Shown here: in pieces, positions 16,517 to 24,128 of the stretch
Position numbering within the stretch: the stretch's first letter is position 1
Layout: each line of letters opens with the position of its first letter
Origin: Streptomyces maremycinicus
Lineage (GTDB): Bacteria; Actinomycetota; Actinomycetes; Streptomycetales; Streptomycetaceae
Direction of reading: 5' to 3'
Length of the DNA stretch: 64,000 nt
Assembly (NCBI RefSeq): GCF_001184025.1
Contig: NZ_BBYG01000014.1
Location: forward strand, 372,001-436,000
Made by a program: the position numbers and the translations under genes
The notes under the pieces: model-generated
What the model was told of the DNA's origin: nothing
Seen by the model: only the letters and a program-made list of their open reading frames with translations
Databases searched by the model: none

Positions 16517-16680
16517 GCGATTCCTGGTTGCTCGTTACATCTTTCTGGTCCGGAGGTCACTATCCCAGCAATGACCGCGTAGCTACCGCTCAGTGGACGC
16601 GTGATCTCACACTACGGACTCGACTCCGGGCAGGACTCGGGGGTCGGGCGGCCTCGGCGCCCGGCTGCGGACTGTGACTC

Positions 16681-16835
16681 CGGGCTCCGGGCTCCGGGCG
16701 CCGGGCTCCGGGCTCCGGACTGTGCGGGCTGCGGGCTGCGGACTGCGGACTGCGGACTGTGCGGGCTGCGGACTGCGGACTGTGCGGGCTCCGGACTGTG
16801 CGGGCTGCGGGCTGCGGGCTGCGGGCTGCGGATGA
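16681..16835. repeat. CGGRCTS heptamer tandem array
   Basis: About 21 consecutive heptamers of the form CGGGCTC, CGGGCTG or CGGACTG, interrupted by TG dinucleotides at 16723, 16760, 16783 and 16799 that always follow a CGGACTG unit. Order: five CGGGCTC-type, one CGGACTG, TG, two CGGGCTG, three CGGACTG, TG, then mixed units ending in four CGGGCTG. Looser copies extend upstream to about 16663. It fills most of the 335-bp gap 16517-16851, in which no gene is supported. Typical of slipped-strand expansion. Confidence 0.9.
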
Positions 16836-16851
16836 CGGGCACCCCGGCGGG

Positions 16852-17466
16852 TCAGGCGCCGGCGACGAGTGTCACGCCGAGGACGATCATCGTGGCCGCG
16901 ACCAGACCGTCCAGGACGCGCCAGGCGGCCGGCCGGGTCAGGAACCGGCCGAGCAGCCGGGCGCCGAAACCCAGCGCGGCGAACCAGCACAGACTGGCGA
17001 AGGCCGCGCCGAGACCGAAGGTCCAGCGCAGCGGGCCGCGGTCGGCGGCGACGGAACCGAGCAGGAAGACGGTGTCGAGGTAGACATGCGGGTTGAGCCA
17101 GGTCAGCGCCAGACAGGTCAGCACGGCCCGGCGCAGGGAGCCCGCGCTCTCCCCCTCGGCGGCCAGGGCGCCCGTGGGCCGCAGCGCCCGCCGGGCCGCG
17201 AGCGCCCCGTAGCAGAGCAGGAAGAGACCGCCGATCCAGCCGACCGCGGTCAGCGCCCCGGGCCAGGCCACCACCAGCGCGCCCACCCCGCCCACACCCA
17301 GGGCGATGAGCAGCGCGTCGGACAGGGCGCAGATCCCGACGACGGCGAGGACGGCGTCCCGGCGGATGCCCTGACGCAGGACGAACGCGTTCTGGGCGCC
17401 GATGGCGACGATCAGCGAGAGCCCGGTGCCGAATCCGGCGACCGCGGCGGTGAGGGTGTGGGACAT
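16852..17466 (-). CDS. LysE/ArgO-family amino acid exporter
   Basis: 204 aa with five to six membrane segments. The N-terminus FGTGLSLIVAIGAQNAFVLRQG and the NPHVYLDTVFLLG motif are diagnostic of LysE/ArgO, which export basic amino acids. ATG at 17466 is used; an in-frame GTG at 17475 would add three residues and neither has an obvious ribosome site, so a leaderless or short-leader transcript is possible. It is divergent from a LysG/ArgP-like regulator, the standard genetic arrangement. Confidence 0.9.
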   Translation of the reverse strand: MSHTLTAAVAGFGTGLSLIVAIGAQNAFVLRQGIRRDAVLAVVGICALSDALLIALGVGGVGALVVAWPGALTAVGWIGGLFLLCYGALAARRALRPTGALAAEGESAGSLRRAVLTCLALTWLNPHVYLDTVFLLGSVAADRGPLRWTFGLGAAFASLCWFAALGFGARLLGRFLTRPAAWRVLDGLVAATMIVLGVTLVAGA

Positions 17467-17501
17467 GACGTCCACGCTAGGGAAGCGATCACTGCACGTA
17501 C

Positions 17502-17529
17502 AGCTAAAGATTCTTACGTATCATTAGCT
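17502..17529. promoter_or_regulatory. Palindromic operator candidate between lysE-type and argP-type genes
   Basis: AGCTAA (17502-17507) and TTAGCT (17524-17529) form an inverted repeat around an AT-rich 16-bp core that includes TTCTTACGTATC. LysR-type regulators such as LysG bind sites of this kind between divergent genes. Function inferred from position and symmetry. Confidence 0.5.
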
Positions 17530-17543
17530 CTCGTGATGACCGG

Positions 17544-18446
17544 ATGATGACGGACCTCCCGCTCGATCAGGTGCGGACCCTGCTCGCGGTGGTGGACGAG
17601 GGCACCTTCGACGCGGCAGCCACCGCCCTGCATGTGACGCCGTCCGCGGTCAGCCAGCGCGTCAAGGCGCTCGAGCAGCGCACCGGCCGGGTCCTGCTGC
17701 TGCGCACCAAGCCGGTGCGGCCCACGGAGTCGGGCGAGATCGTCGTCCGGTTCGCCCGCCAGTTGGCCCGGCTCGAGCGGGACACGCGGTCCGAACTGGG
17801 CATGAGCGGCGAGGGCGAGGCCGCCCGGGTGACCGTCGCGGTGAACGCGGACTCGCTCGCCACCTGGTTCCTGCCCGCCCTGACCCGGGTGCCGCGGGAG
17901 CCGCAGCTCTGCTTCGAACTGCACCGCGAGGACGAGACCCGCACCGCCGAACTCCTGCGGGAGGGGCTGGTGATGGCCGCGGTGACCTCGTCGCCCGAGG
18001 CCGTGGCCGGCTGCTCCGTGCGACCCCTGGGCACCATGCGCTACCTGGCCGCCGCGACCCCGGACTTCGTCTCCCGTCATCTGGGTGACGGCCCGCTGCA
18101 CGAGACCCTCCGCCGGGCGCCGGTGATGACCTTCGACCGGAGCGACGACCTCCAGGACGCGTTCGTGCGCGGGTTGCGCCGGGGCGCCGGCGGGGCGGGC
18201 CCGATACGGCAGGCCGTGCCGACCTCGGAGGGTTTCCTGGCCGCGGTGGCCGCCGGCCTGGGCTGGGGCATGGTGCCCGAGGGACAGGCCGGCGCGCTGC
18301 TGCGCACCGGCCGCCTGGTCTGCCTCGCCCCGGAACGCCCGCTGGACGTGCCGCTGTACTGGCAGCAGTGGAAGCTGGACTCCCCGGCGCTCGCGGCGGT
18401 GGCGGACGCGGTGACGGCGACGGCCGCCGAGGCCCTCAGGAGCTGA
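17544..18446 (+). CDS. LysR regulator of LysG/ArgP type
   Basis: 300 aa. N-terminal winged helix-turn-helix (DQVRTLLAVVDEGTFDAAAT, then VTPSAVSQRVKALEQRTGRV) and a C-terminal substrate-binding domain. The RVLLLRTKPVRPTESG wing matches ArgP/LysG, which activate the lysE/argO exporter when bound to Lys, Arg or His. Two adjacent ATG codons (17544, 17547) are possible starts. Its stop lies inside the convergent TetR gene: the coding regions overlap by 11 bp. Confidence 0.9.
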   Translation: MMTDLPLDQVRTLLAVVDEGTFDAAATALHVTPSAVSQRVKALEQRTGRVLLLRTKPVRPTESGEIVVRFARQLARLERDTRSELGMSGEGEAARVTVAVNADSLATWFLPALTRVPREPQLCFELHREDETRTAELLREGLVMAAVTSSPEAVAGCSVRPLGTMRYLAAATPDFVSRHLGDGPLHETLRRAPVMTFDRSDDLQDAFVRGLRRGAGGAGPIRQAVPTSEGFLAAVAAGLGWGMVPEGQAGALLRTGRLVCLAPERPLDVPLYWQQWKLDSPALAAVADAVTATAAEALRS

Positions 18447-19143
18447 GGCCGGCCAGCGTCGCCCGCGCGCTGTCCAGCAGCATCTCCAGCGCCGTCGGAT
18501 AGGCGCTGGTCACCATACGGGCCGACAGCAGCGGGGCCGCCTCGGCGATGCGGGGGTGGGTCTCGGCCGGGAGCCGGGCGTACGTCGAACCCCAGACCGC
18601 TTCGTCGGCGTGCTGCGCGGCCCGGGGCAGGGCCAGCGACGCGGCGTCCAGGGCGGCGAAGGCCAGCGTCTGGTCGATGAAGGCGTGGTAGATCCGCACG
18701 GTGTCCGGCAGCGGGAACCCGGCCGTGCGCAGCACGTCCAGGACGGCCTCGTCGGCGGCGAGTTCGTTGGCGCGGCCGGTCACGCGGCTCGCGGTGAGCT
18801 GGGCGGCCTGCGGGTGGGCGACGTAGGCGGCGTGGATGCGCAGGCCGACGGTGCGCAGATCCGCACGCCACTCCCCCGTCGGCCGCCAGCCGCGCAGTGC
18901 CTCGCCGACGAGCGCGTCACCGATGGCCAGGGTCAGCTCGTCCATGCCCCGGAAGTACCGGTAGAGGGTGCTGGGGTCGCAGTCCAGGGCGATGCCGAGA
19001 CGGCGGGCGGTGAGACCGGCGCTGCCGTGCTCGCGCAGCAGGCGCAGCGCCGCCTCGACGATCAGCCGCTCGGACAGCACGACGCCGCTCCGGGTGGGCC
19101 GGCGCCGGCGCCGCTTCTCTTCCGGTACGACGGCCTTCGCCAC
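18436..19143 (-). CDS. TetR-family regulator (paralogue of the one at 50617)
   Basis: 235 aa. A basic N-terminus (EEKRRRRRPTRSG) precedes the helix-turn-helix (GLTARRLGIALDCDPSTLYR) and a C-terminal TetR_C ligand domain. GTG at 19143 follows GAGGCGAGGCAAG; the frame continues upstream without a good start. It is divergent from the saccharopine dehydrogenase-like gene, the probable target. Its ligand domain closely resembles that of the regulator at 50617 (shared WRADLR, AHPQAA, SRVTxRxNE, FIDxTLxFAAxDAA). Confidence 0.85.
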   Translation of the reverse strand: MAKAVVPEEKRRRRRPTRSGVVLSERLIVEAALRLLREHGSAGLTARRLGIALDCDPSTLYRYFRGMDELTLAIGDALVGEALRGWRPTGEWRADLRTVGLRIHAAYVAHPQAAQLTASRVTGRANELAADEAVLDVLRTAGFPLPDTVRIYHAFIDQTLAFAALDAASLALPRAAQHADEAVWGSTYARLPAETHPRIAEAAPLLSARMVTSAYPTALEMLLDSARATLAGLSS

Positions 19144-19189
19144 CTTGCCTCGCCTCTCTCGTCCCTCGTCCGCGGTTCCTCGCCCCGCT

Positions 19190-19215
19190 GTCCTCGTGCG
19201 CGGTCCTCGTGCGCT
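19190..19215. repeat. Tandem 13-bp direct repeat
   Basis: GTCCTCGTGCGCG (19190-19202) is followed directly by GTCCTCGTGCGCT (19203-19215), 12 of 13 identical. It lies in the leader of the TetR gene. May be a binding site or a simple duplication. Confidence 0.6.
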
Positions 19216-19238
19216 GTCTTGGTCCACCGCGCTTATGC

Positions 19239-19276
19239 CAACGCCATTGACCTTACGCGAGCGCACGGCGTTGTAT
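19239..19276 (+). promoter_or_regulatory. Promoter with overlapping inverted repeat for saccharopine dehydrogenase-like gene
   Basis: TTGACC (19247-19252) and TTGTAT (19271-19276) are spaced 18 bp, a plausible housekeeping promoter reading toward the gene at 19407. CAACGCC (19239-19245) and GGCGTTG (19267-19273) form an inverted repeat that brackets the -35 and touches the -10, which fits a repressor operator for the divergent TetR protein. Confidence 0.55.
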
Positions 19277-19336
19277 CGCTCCCAGGGCCCCCCTTTCGCA
19301 CACCTTTGATCGCAGTCCCGTCCAGAAGGTCTCCGC

Positions 19337-19391
19337 GACTCCTGTCCGATTCCTGTCCGAGTTCCGTCCGAGTTCCGTCCGTGTCACGTCC
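19337..19391 (+). repeat. Five 11-bp tandem repeats in mRNA leader
   Basis: Units start at 19337, 19348, 19359, 19370 and 19381 with consensus GAgTtCcGTCC; units 3 and 4 are identical. The period equals about one DNA turn, so copies face the same side of the helix. The array ends 15 bp before the ATG at 19407 and directly precedes the ribosome site GAGGGAG. Confidence 0.85.
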
Positions 19392-19406
19392 GAGGGAGTT
19401 CTCGCC

Positions 19407-20624
19407 ATGCGTGTCCTGCTCGTGGGTGCCGGCGGTGTGGGTACCGCCATCACCCGGATCGCCGCCCGCCGTCCGTTCTTCGAGGCGCTGGTGGTCGCCG
19501 ACTACGACCCCGCCCGAGCCGCCGCCGCCGTCGCCGCGCTCGACGGTGACGATCGCTTCCACGCCGAGCGCGTCGACGCCGGCGACGAGGCAGCGGTGGC
19601 CGCTCTGCTCGCCCGGCACCGCTGCGACGTCCTGCTCAACGCCACCGACCCGCGGTTCGTGATGCCGCTGTTCCACGCGGCGCGCGCCGCCGGGGCCACC
19701 TATGTCGACATGGCGATGTCGCTGTCACGGCCGCACCCGGACCGGCCCTACGAGGAGTGCGGGGTACGGCTCGGCGACGCGCAGTTCGCCGAGGCCGACG
19801 ACTGGGCCGAGGCGGGCGCCCTGGCACTGGTCGGCATGGGGGTCGAGCCGGGGCTGTCGGACGTCTTCGCCCGGTACGCCGCCGACGAACTCTTCGACGA
19901 GATCGAGGAGATCGGCATCCGCGACGGCGCGAACCTGACCGTCGAGGGTCATGACTTCGCGCCCTCCTTCAACATCTGGACCACCATCGAGGAGTGCCTG
20001 AACCCGCCGGTGGTCTACGAGGCCGACCGGGGCTGGTTCACCACGGCGCCGTTCAGCGAGCCCGAGGTGTTCGACTTCCCCGAGGGCATCGGACCGGTGG
20101 AGTGCGTGAACGTCGAGCACGAGGAGGTGCTGCTCGTGCCGCGCTGGGTGAAGGCGCGCCGGGTCACCTTCAAGTACGGCCTGGGCAACGAGTTCATCGA
20201 GACCCTCAAGACGCTGCACCTGCTGGGGCTGGACCGCACCGCGCCGGTGACCGTGCCGAGCGCGTCCGGACCGGTGGCCGTCTCGCCCCGCGACGTGGTG
20301 GCCGCCTGTCTGCCGGACCCGGCGACCCTCGGCAAGCTGATGCACGGCAAGACCTGCGCGGGCACCTGGGTGCGCGGCGTGAAGGACGGCGCACCGCGCG
20401 AGGTGTACCTGTACCACGTGGTCGACAACCAGTGGTCCATGGCCGAGTACGGCAGCCAGGCCGTGGTGTGGCAGACCGCCGTCAACCCGGTCGTCGCCCT
20501 CGAACTCCTCGCCACGGGCGCGTGGTCCGGCGCCGGCGTCCTCGGCCCGGAGGCGTTCCCGCCCCGTCCGTTCCTCGACCTGCTCACGGCGTACGGCTCC
20601 CCGTGGGGGCAGCGGGAGCAGTGA
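19407..20624 (+). CDS. Saccharopine dehydrogenase-family oxidoreductase
   Basis: 405 aa. N-terminal NAD(P)-binding motif LLVGAGGVGTAITRIAARRP, then a catalytic/dimerisation region of the saccharopine dehydrogenase type (GMGVEPGLSDVFARYAADEL). In bacteria this family covers true Lys9-like enzymes and carboxy(nor)spermidine synthase-like enzymes; the exact substrate is not determined by sequence. It lies in a neighbourhood with a basic amino acid exporter and a PLP decarboxylase, consistent with lysine or polyamine chemistry, but this is inference. ATG follows GAGGGAGTTCTCGCC. Confidence 0.82.
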   Translation: MRVLLVGAGGVGTAITRIAARRPFFEALVVADYDPARAAAAVAALDGDDRFHAERVDAGDEAAVAALLARHRCDVLLNATDPRFVMPLFHAARAAGATYVDMAMSLSRPHPDRPYEECGVRLGDAQFAEADDWAEAGALALVGMGVEPGLSDVFARYAADELFDEIEEIGIRDGANLTVEGHDFAPSFNIWTTIEECLNPPVVYEADRGWFTTAPFSEPEVFDFPEGIGPVECVNVEHEEVLLVPRWVKARRVTFKYGLGNEFIETLKTLHLLGLDRTAPVTVPSASGPVAVSPRDVVAACLPDPATLGKLMHGKTCAGTWVRGVKDGAPREVYLYHVVDNQWSMAEYGSQAVVWQTAVNPVVALELLATGAWSGAGVLGPEAFPPRPFLDLLTAYGSPWGQREQ

Positions 20625-20724
20625 ACGTTTTCCGGTCCGTCCTGTTTCACCCTCGTCCCTCCGGTGACCCGAGCGGGAGCAACTCATCCGGAAAGCACAT
20701 ACGACGAGATCGCAGGTGACTTCG

Positions 20725-20973
20725 ATGGACGACTGGCGAGAGCACGCCGAGTGCCGCCACGAGGACCCCGACCTCTTCTTCCCGATCGGTACCTCCGGTC
20801 CGGCACTGCTCCAGACGGAGCAGGCGAAGACGGTCTGCCGACGCTGTCCGGTGCAGGAGCAGTGTCTGGAGTGGGCGATGGAGACCGACCAGACCCTCGG
20901 GGTCTGGGGCGGCACGAGCGAGAACGAACGCCGTGCCCTCAAGCGGCGCATCAGGGCCCGCCGCAGTTCGTGA
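20725..20973 (+). CDS. WhiB-like [4Fe-4S] regulator (Wbl)
   Basis: 82 aa. Four cluster-ligand cysteines at residues 10, 38, 41 and 47 (CRRCPVQEQC), the GVWGG turn at 59-63 and a basic C-terminal tail (KRRIRARR) for DNA contact. Wbl proteins bind region 4 of the principal sigma factor and sense NO or oxygen through the cluster. Sequence is closest in style to the WblE/WhiB1 group but I do not assign a name. ATG at 20725 has AGGTGA upstream; a GTG at 20716 is an alternative. Confidence 0.92.
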   Translation: MDDWREHAECRHEDPDLFFPIGTSGPALLQTEQAKTVCRRCPVQEQCLEWAMETDQTLGVWGGTSENERRALKRRIRARRSS

Positions 20974-21030
20974 ACGACGCCCGGCCGGCGGCGGCCGGCC
21001 GTCGCGCGGTGACTGGTCGTCGCGCGGTGG

Positions 21031-22902
21031 CTAGTCGTCGCCCGGGGGCGTCGCCGCGGGCAGTCGCAGGGTGAAGACACTGCCCTTGCCCGGGGTGCTC
21101 GCCGCCTGTGCCGTACCGCCGTGAGCGACCGTCAGATGGCGGACAATCGGCAGGCCCAGGCCGCTGCCGCCGGTGCGGCGGCTGCGGGACTTCTCCGCCC
21201 GCCAGAAGCGCTCGAAGACCAGCGGCAGATCCTCCGCGGCGATACCCGTGCCGGTGTCGGCGACCTCCAGGACGACGCGCTCGCCGTCGTCCCGGGCGCT
21301 GAGGGTGACCGTGCCGCCGGGCGGGGTGTGGCGTACCGCGTTGGTGACGAGGTTGCCGAGTGCCTGCCGCAGCCGCACCGGATCGGCGTCCAGCCAGGGA
21401 GCCCCCTCGGTCCCGGTACGCAGACGCACACCGGCCGTGTCGGCGGCGACCCGGTGGGCGGCGGCGACCTGCGCGAGGAGGTCGTCGGCGGGCACCGGTT
21501 CGCGATGCAGACCCAGCGTGCCGGCGTCGGCTGCCGCGAGGTCGCGCAGGTCGTCGATGACGCGCTGGAGGAGCAGGGCCTCCTCGTGCAGGGCGCCCAG
21601 CAGTTCGGTGTCGGGTTCCACGAGGCCGTCGCGGGTGACCTCCAGCCACCCCCGGATGTTGGTGAGCGGGCTGCGCAGTTCGTGCGCCACGTCGCTGACG
21701 AGGGCCTTGCGCTGGGCCTCCAGCCGTTCCCGGCGCTCGGCGAGGTCGTTGAAGGCCTCCGCGAGGATCCCGGTCTCGTCGCGCGTCGTGACGGGCACCC
21801 GGGCGTGCCGGTCCGGGGGTTGCTGCGCGGCCTCGGTCAGGGCGCGCAGCGGCCGTACCAGCCGGGTGGCGACGACGGCGGTGACGGCGACGGTGACGGC
21901 CAGCACCAGCCCGGCCGCGCCCGCCACCTTGGCCTTGTTGGCCGGGGACATCACCCAGCGGGGAGCAGGGCCCTCGTCCCCGACGCCCAGGAACAACTCG
22001 GCGACCGGGGCGACGTACGGGTCGAGCTGGGCGCGCCGGGCGGTCTCGAAACAGCTCTGGGCGGCGCGCAGGGCCGCTTTGCCGCCCGCGTCCCGGCCGT
22101 CCACGACCTTGGCGAACACGGGCGCCGGCGTCGGGGCCCGGCCGGACGTGCCGGGGAGCGCGATGCCGAAGAGCAGGGGGATGTCGGGATCCAGGCCCGC
22201 TCGGGTCAGGCAGTCACCGGCGCGGCCCTGGAGCGCGGTCAGTGCCTTCTCCTCCGTGGGCGCGGGTGTGTCGAGCCGCCCGTCCCCGCATTCGTCGAAC
22301 GCGTACCCCGAGACGGCGGTGGCGTCCGCGGAGGTGACCACCGGGCGCCCGCTGGGCGTGTGCGTGACGGTCGTGTCGACGCCGAAGCGGGACAGGCAGC
22401 GTTGCCGCGCGCCGGCCACGGCGTCCAGTTTCGCGCGCTCGGACGGGGTGAGCCGGTAGGGGCCCACCACGCGCGGGTCGGTGCCGCTCAGCTGCGCGCC
22501 CGGCTCGCTCCAGGTGTCGGTGCGCAGCGGGTCGACGGTGGCGGAGGCACGCGGCGGCAGGGAGGTACCGTGCGGCGCGGAGTCGGCCAGGAGGGTGCGG
22601 TCGGCGGTGGTCAGGGCGATGCGCCGGCCGGTGCGCGCGGACAGGTCACGGACCGTCGCCCGGACGCCCTCCCAGCCGGGATGGGTGGCGGCGTAGCCGC
22701 TGAGCCGCGCGAGGATGTCCATGTCGTCGGCGAGGGCCTGGCCCTGCTCCTCCCGCAGCGCGCGGGTGGTGGTGGTGACGGCGAGCCAGGCGGTGGCGGC
22801 CACCGAGCACACGGCGATCAGGACGGACGCGATCAGCAGCCGGACCAGCAGGCGCTTGCGCAGCGGTATGCGGGTACGGGTGCGGGTGCGGGCCCGGTTC
22901 AC
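21031..22902 (-). CDS. Two-component sensor histidine kinase
   Basis: 623 aa. Membrane segment at about residues 14-36, a large extracytoplasmic domain (about 37-300) containing four cysteines (contexts RQRCLSR, DECGDGR, GDCLTRA, QSCFET), second membrane segment, HAMP, HisKA (SDVAHELRSPLTNIRGW) and HATPase (LGNLVTNAVRH, DTGTGIA, GSGLGLPIV). The cysteine pattern could form two disulfides, implying a redox or structural role in sensing. GTG at 22902 overlaps the response regulator stop (GTGA), so they are coupled. Signal unknown. Confidence 0.92.
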   Translation of the reverse strand: MNRARTRTRTRIPLRKRLLVRLLIASVLIAVCSVAATAWLAVTTTTRALREEQGQALADDMDILARLSGYAATHPGWEGVRATVRDLSARTGRRIALTTADRTLLADSAPHGTSLPPRASATVDPLRTDTWSEPGAQLSGTDPRVVGPYRLTPSERAKLDAVAGARQRCLSRFGVDTTVTHTPSGRPVVTSADATAVSGYAFDECGDGRLDTPAPTEEKALTALQGRAGDCLTRAGLDPDIPLLFGIALPGTSGRAPTPAPVFAKVVDGRDAGGKAALRAAQSCFETARRAQLDPYVAPVAELFLGVGDEGPAPRWVMSPANKAKVAGAAGLVLAVTVAVTAVVATRLVRPLRALTEAAQQPPDRHARVPVTTRDETGILAEAFNDLAERRERLEAQRKALVSDVAHELRSPLTNIRGWLEVTRDGLVEPDTELLGALHEEALLLQRVIDDLRDLAAADAGTLGLHREPVPADDLLAQVAAAHRVAADTAGVRLRTGTEGAPWLDADPVRLRQALGNLVTNAVRHTPPGGTVTLSARDDGERVVLEVADTGTGIAAEDLPLVFERFWRAEKSRSRRTGGSGLGLPIVRHLTVAHGGTAQAASTPGKGSVFTLRLPAATPPGDD

Positions 22903-23597
22903 GCGTGGCCGCCGCTGAGCTTGTAGCCGACGCCGAACACCGTCAGCAGGCGCACCGGTCTGCGCGGGTCGGCCTCGATCTTCCGGCGCAGGTTCATGAT
23001 GTGCACGTCGACCGCCCGTTCCGTCGAGGCCCGGTCGAACCCTCGGGTGCACTGGAGCAACTGCCGCCGGGTGAAGACCCGTTCGGGCTCGGCGGCCATG
23101 GCCAGCAGGATCTGGAACTCGGCCGGCGTGCACTCCACCGGCTCTCCGGCGCAGCGCACCTCGTGCCGCTCGGGATCGACGGCGAGGCCCGCGGCCCGCA
23201 CGACGGGACCGTCCCGCCGGTCGGCGCCGGCCCGGCCGCTGCGCCGCAGGACGGTACGGATGCGGGCCATCAGCTCGCGCGGACTGTAGGGCTTGGTCAT
23301 GTAGTCGTCGGCGCCCAGTTCCAGGCCGAGCAGCACATCGTCCTCGCCGGCGCGGGCGGTGAGCATCAGTACCGGGATGTCGTCGTCGCGGCGCAGCACC
23401 CGGCAGACTCCGAAGCCGTCGACGACCGGCAGCATGAGGTCGAGGACGACGAGGTCGGGGCGGTGGCGCCGCACCGCGTCCAGTGCGGCCGCGCCGTCGT
23501 GCACGACGGTGGCGGTGTGGCCCTCGGCGAGCAGCGAACGGCGGATGAGTTCGGCCTGCATCGCGTCGTCCTCGGCGACCAGTACATGCGCGCACAC
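22899..23597 (-). CDS. OmpR-family response regulator
   Basis: 232 aa. Receiver domain with acidic pocket (VAEDDA), phospho-acceptor in VVLDLMLPVVDG and lysine in MTKPYSPREL; C-terminal winged helix (CTPAEFQILLAMA, RAVDVHIMNLRRKI). GTG at 23597 chosen: GGAG lies 7 nt upstream, and sequence further upstream belongs to the L,D-transpeptidase remnant. Pairs with the kinase that overlaps its stop codon. Confidence 0.9.
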   Translation of the reverse strand: MCAHVLVAEDDAMQAELIRRSLLAEGHTATVVHDGAAALDAVRRHRPDLVVLDLMLPVVDGFGVCRVLRRDDDIPVLMLTARAGEDDVLLGLELGADDYMTKPYSPRELMARIRTVLRRSGRAGADRRDGPVVRAAGLAVDPERHEVRCAGEPVECTPAEFQILLAMAAEPERVFTRRQLLQCTRGFDRASTERAVDVHIMNLRRKIEADPRRPVRLLTVFGVGYKLSGGHA

Positions 23598-23613
23598 GCG
23601 GCGACTCCGTTCG

Positions 23614-24057
23614 TCAGCGGGCCAGAGATGCATGGTCGCCCATGACGACCACGGGGTAGGGGTGGGGTCCAGGGCGAGGAGCGGCTCCTTCATGTGCTCC
23701 TCGGCGAGGCTCACGCAGCCGTGCGCGGGGGCGCCGTGGTCGACGTGCAGCCGGACGCCGCCGCCCCGGCCCGCTCCGAGCGGGCGGGTTGACGCCGTGG
23801 TCGTACGAGAGCCGGGTGCCGGGGTCGCGCTCGAGGCCGCCGACGTGGTGAGGTCGTGGACACCGATCGGTGAGCGCAGGTCGCCGCTCCGGTGCCGGCC
23901 GCTCCGGTGTCGGCCGCGCGGCGCGTTGTGCGCGGGCCGGCACTCCCCCGCCCGCCGGCCGGCCTCGGTGCGCCGGTGTGGCCGCGGCACCGCCGCCGCA
24001 TCCGGTGAGCGGGAGGGACGCGGCGAGCGGCGCGGCCCTGCGGCGAAGGGTGATCAT
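23614..24057 (-). pseudogene. Decayed L,D-transpeptidase (YkuD) lipoprotein
   Basis: Pieces of one L,D-transpeptidase are read in alternating frames. Frame A from 24057 gives a lipoprotein signal (ASLPLTGCGG). Frame B (about 23873-23838) gives SPIGVHDLTT. Frame A (about 23826-23788) gives DPGTRLSYDHGVN. Frame B (about 23789-23655) gives the catalytic HGAPAHGCVSLAEEHM. Frame A then gives the natural C-terminus YPVVVMGDHASLAR with stop at 23614. Spacing between blocks is much shorter than in intact enzymes, so there are deletions as well as frameshifts. It ends 16 bp before the response regulator start. Sequencing error alone would not explain the missing blocks. Confidence 0.85.
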
Positions 24058-24128
24058 CGTTCGACCTTCGCCGACAGGTGTGTGGAACTCGTCAGGTTTC
24101 GGGGCCCGTTCGGGCGCCGGGACCCGGT

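Noticed and set aside
16681..16835. Possible CRISPR array at the heptamer repeats
   Set aside because: Units are 7 bp with no spacers, and no cas genes are nearby.
16607..16990. Repetitive reading frames over the heptamer array (repeated RSPQPA-type peptides)
   Set aside because: Seven-base repeats give the same peptide in every frame; no start with ribosome site and no second evidence of coding.
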